Shown here piece after piece: positions 5,606 through 5,790 of a DNA stretch of 5,790 nt (its first letter is position 1; each line of letters opens with the position of its first letter). Position numbers and translations under genes: made by a program. The notes under the pieces are model-generated. The model ran no database searches and was not told the DNA's origin. It was given only the letters and a program-made list of their open reading frames with translations. The DNA comes from Streptosporangiaceae bacterium. Its GTDB lineage: Bacteria; Actinomycetota; Actinomycetes; Streptosporangiales; Streptosporangiaceae. The stretch spans positions 1-5,790 of the forward strand of contig JASHTQ010000654.1 in assembly GCA_030040475.1 (NCBI GenBank), given 5' to 3'.

Positions 5606-5652
5606 TAAAGGAGTTCTGCAATATGTACGCAAAGGATAAGACCCATAAATAG
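5606..5652 (+). other. Possible 9-codon leader peptide with strong ribosome binding site (MYAKDKTHK)
   Basis: TAAAGGAG (5606-5613) lies 9 bases before ATG (5623-5625), which opens a nine-codon frame ending in TAG (5650-5652). The peptide has three lysines and uses A/T-rich codons unlike the neighbouring genes. Its match to the ribosome-binding consensus is the best in this intergenic region, and a candidate promoter precedes it. It may be a leader peptide for a gene beyond base 5790, or chance in an AT-rich promoter region. The expected untranslated leader would be nearly absent, which weakens the case. Confidence 0.3.
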
Positions 5653-5670
5653 GGGCTGACCTGCGGAGTA

Positions 5671-5697
5671 AAGCGATCCTGTAAGGGATGAGCGCTT
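5671..5697. repeat. Bulged hairpin in the right intergenic region
   Basis: AAGCG plus ATCC (5671-5679) pair with GGAT (5686-5689) and CGCTT (5693-5697), a 9-bp stem with a 6-base loop and a 3-base GAG bulge. It sits between the mini-frame and the CGAAAGTTTCG palindrome. It could be a terminator or attenuator for either strand; no T-run is seen. Confidence 0.35.
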
Positions 5698-5708
5698 CCG
5701 AAAATTAC

Positions 5709-5719
5709 CGAAAGTTTCG
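5709..5719. promoter_or_regulatory. Second candidate LacI-family operator, CGAAAGTTTCG
   Basis: A perfect 11-bp palindrome with one central base. An additional CGAAA half-site lies 10 bp to the left (5699-5703), so CCGAAA recurs once per helical turn on the same face. It shares the CGAAA/TTTCG arms with the site at 5506-5518, about 200 bp away, and fits the CGAA-N-TTCG pattern I recall for streptomycete xyloside regulators. It lies ~132 bp upstream of the regulator promoter's -35, so it may serve a gene to the right or form a repression loop with the first site. Confidence 0.55.
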
Positions 5720-5723
5720 ACAT

Positions 5724-5790
5724 TGATACGGGCGCAATTCGCCATCCACGTTCGCCGCTTCCGGCGCCCCGGCGGCCCGGCCGGCGCGAT
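5724..5790. other. Right window edge, no gene assigned
   Basis: Composition returns sharply to high GC after about 5730, suggesting coding sequence starts or ends near the edge. Two minus-strand frames are open here, and a third ends with TAA at 5705-5707. None is long enough to assign, and no plus-strand start with a ribosome binding site is visible. Confidence 0.3.

Noticed and set aside
5466..5723. N-terminal extension of the LacI protein from an ATG at 5723 (86 extra residues)
   Set aside because: The extension crosses a good promoter and operator-like palindromes, has no ribosome binding site, shows no G/C bias at third positions and would place the helix-turn-helix far from the N-terminus. 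The GTG at 5465 explains everything better.
5688..5726. Twelve-codon plus-strand frame MSASENYRKFRH
   Set aside because: No ribosome binding site at a proper distance, and it overlaps the hairpin and the operator-like palindrome. Probably chance.

Overview
The window is high-GC DNA with strong G/C preference at third codon positions, GTG starts and purine-rich ribosome binding sites. It looks like the chromosome of a filamentous or soil actinobacterium (Streptomyces, Streptosporangiales or a relative). The genus cannot be fixed from the sequence alone.

Left part (1-1574). The N-terminal half of a membrane fatty acid desaturase runs leftwards off the window edge (539 to 1, minus strand). A 291-base divergent intergenic region, rich in short palindromes, separates it from a rightward gene for a 247-residue tryptophan-rich protein (831-1574) that I do not recognise.

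Middle (1575-2022). No intact gene is present. On the minus strand there is the tail of one GyrI-like (AraC effector-binding type) small-molecule-binding protein, followed after 4 bases by the first ~50 residues of a second one, itself cut short where it meets the convergent 247-aa gene. Upstream of these remnants sit two near-identical hairpins 30 bp apart and a 15-bp palindrome, just downstream of the glycosidase gene. They probably act as its transcript end.

Right part (2023-5790). A two-gene leftward operon encodes a LacI-family regulator (start GTG at 5465) and an intracellular GH3 beta-glycosidase (4413-2023), with a 4-base ATGA stop/start overlap. A good promoter lies upstream (TGGACA, 17 bp, TAGTGT), with a CGAAA...TTTCG palindrome about 25-37 bases downstream of the expected transcription start. 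A second CGAAA-N-TTTCG palindrome lies ~165 bp beyond the promoter. The simplest reading is a self-contained catabolic module: imported xylo- or gluco-oligosaccharides are hydrolysed in the cytoplasm by the GH3 enzyme, and the LacI protein represses its own operon, and perhaps the next gene to the right, until sugar is present. No transporter gene is visible. I found no clearly novel multi-gene system. The most unusual items are the tandem broken GyrI-like genes, the twin hairpins, the 27-bp in-frame minisatellite inside the GH3 gene, and the non-canonical hinge/operator pairing of the LacI protein.
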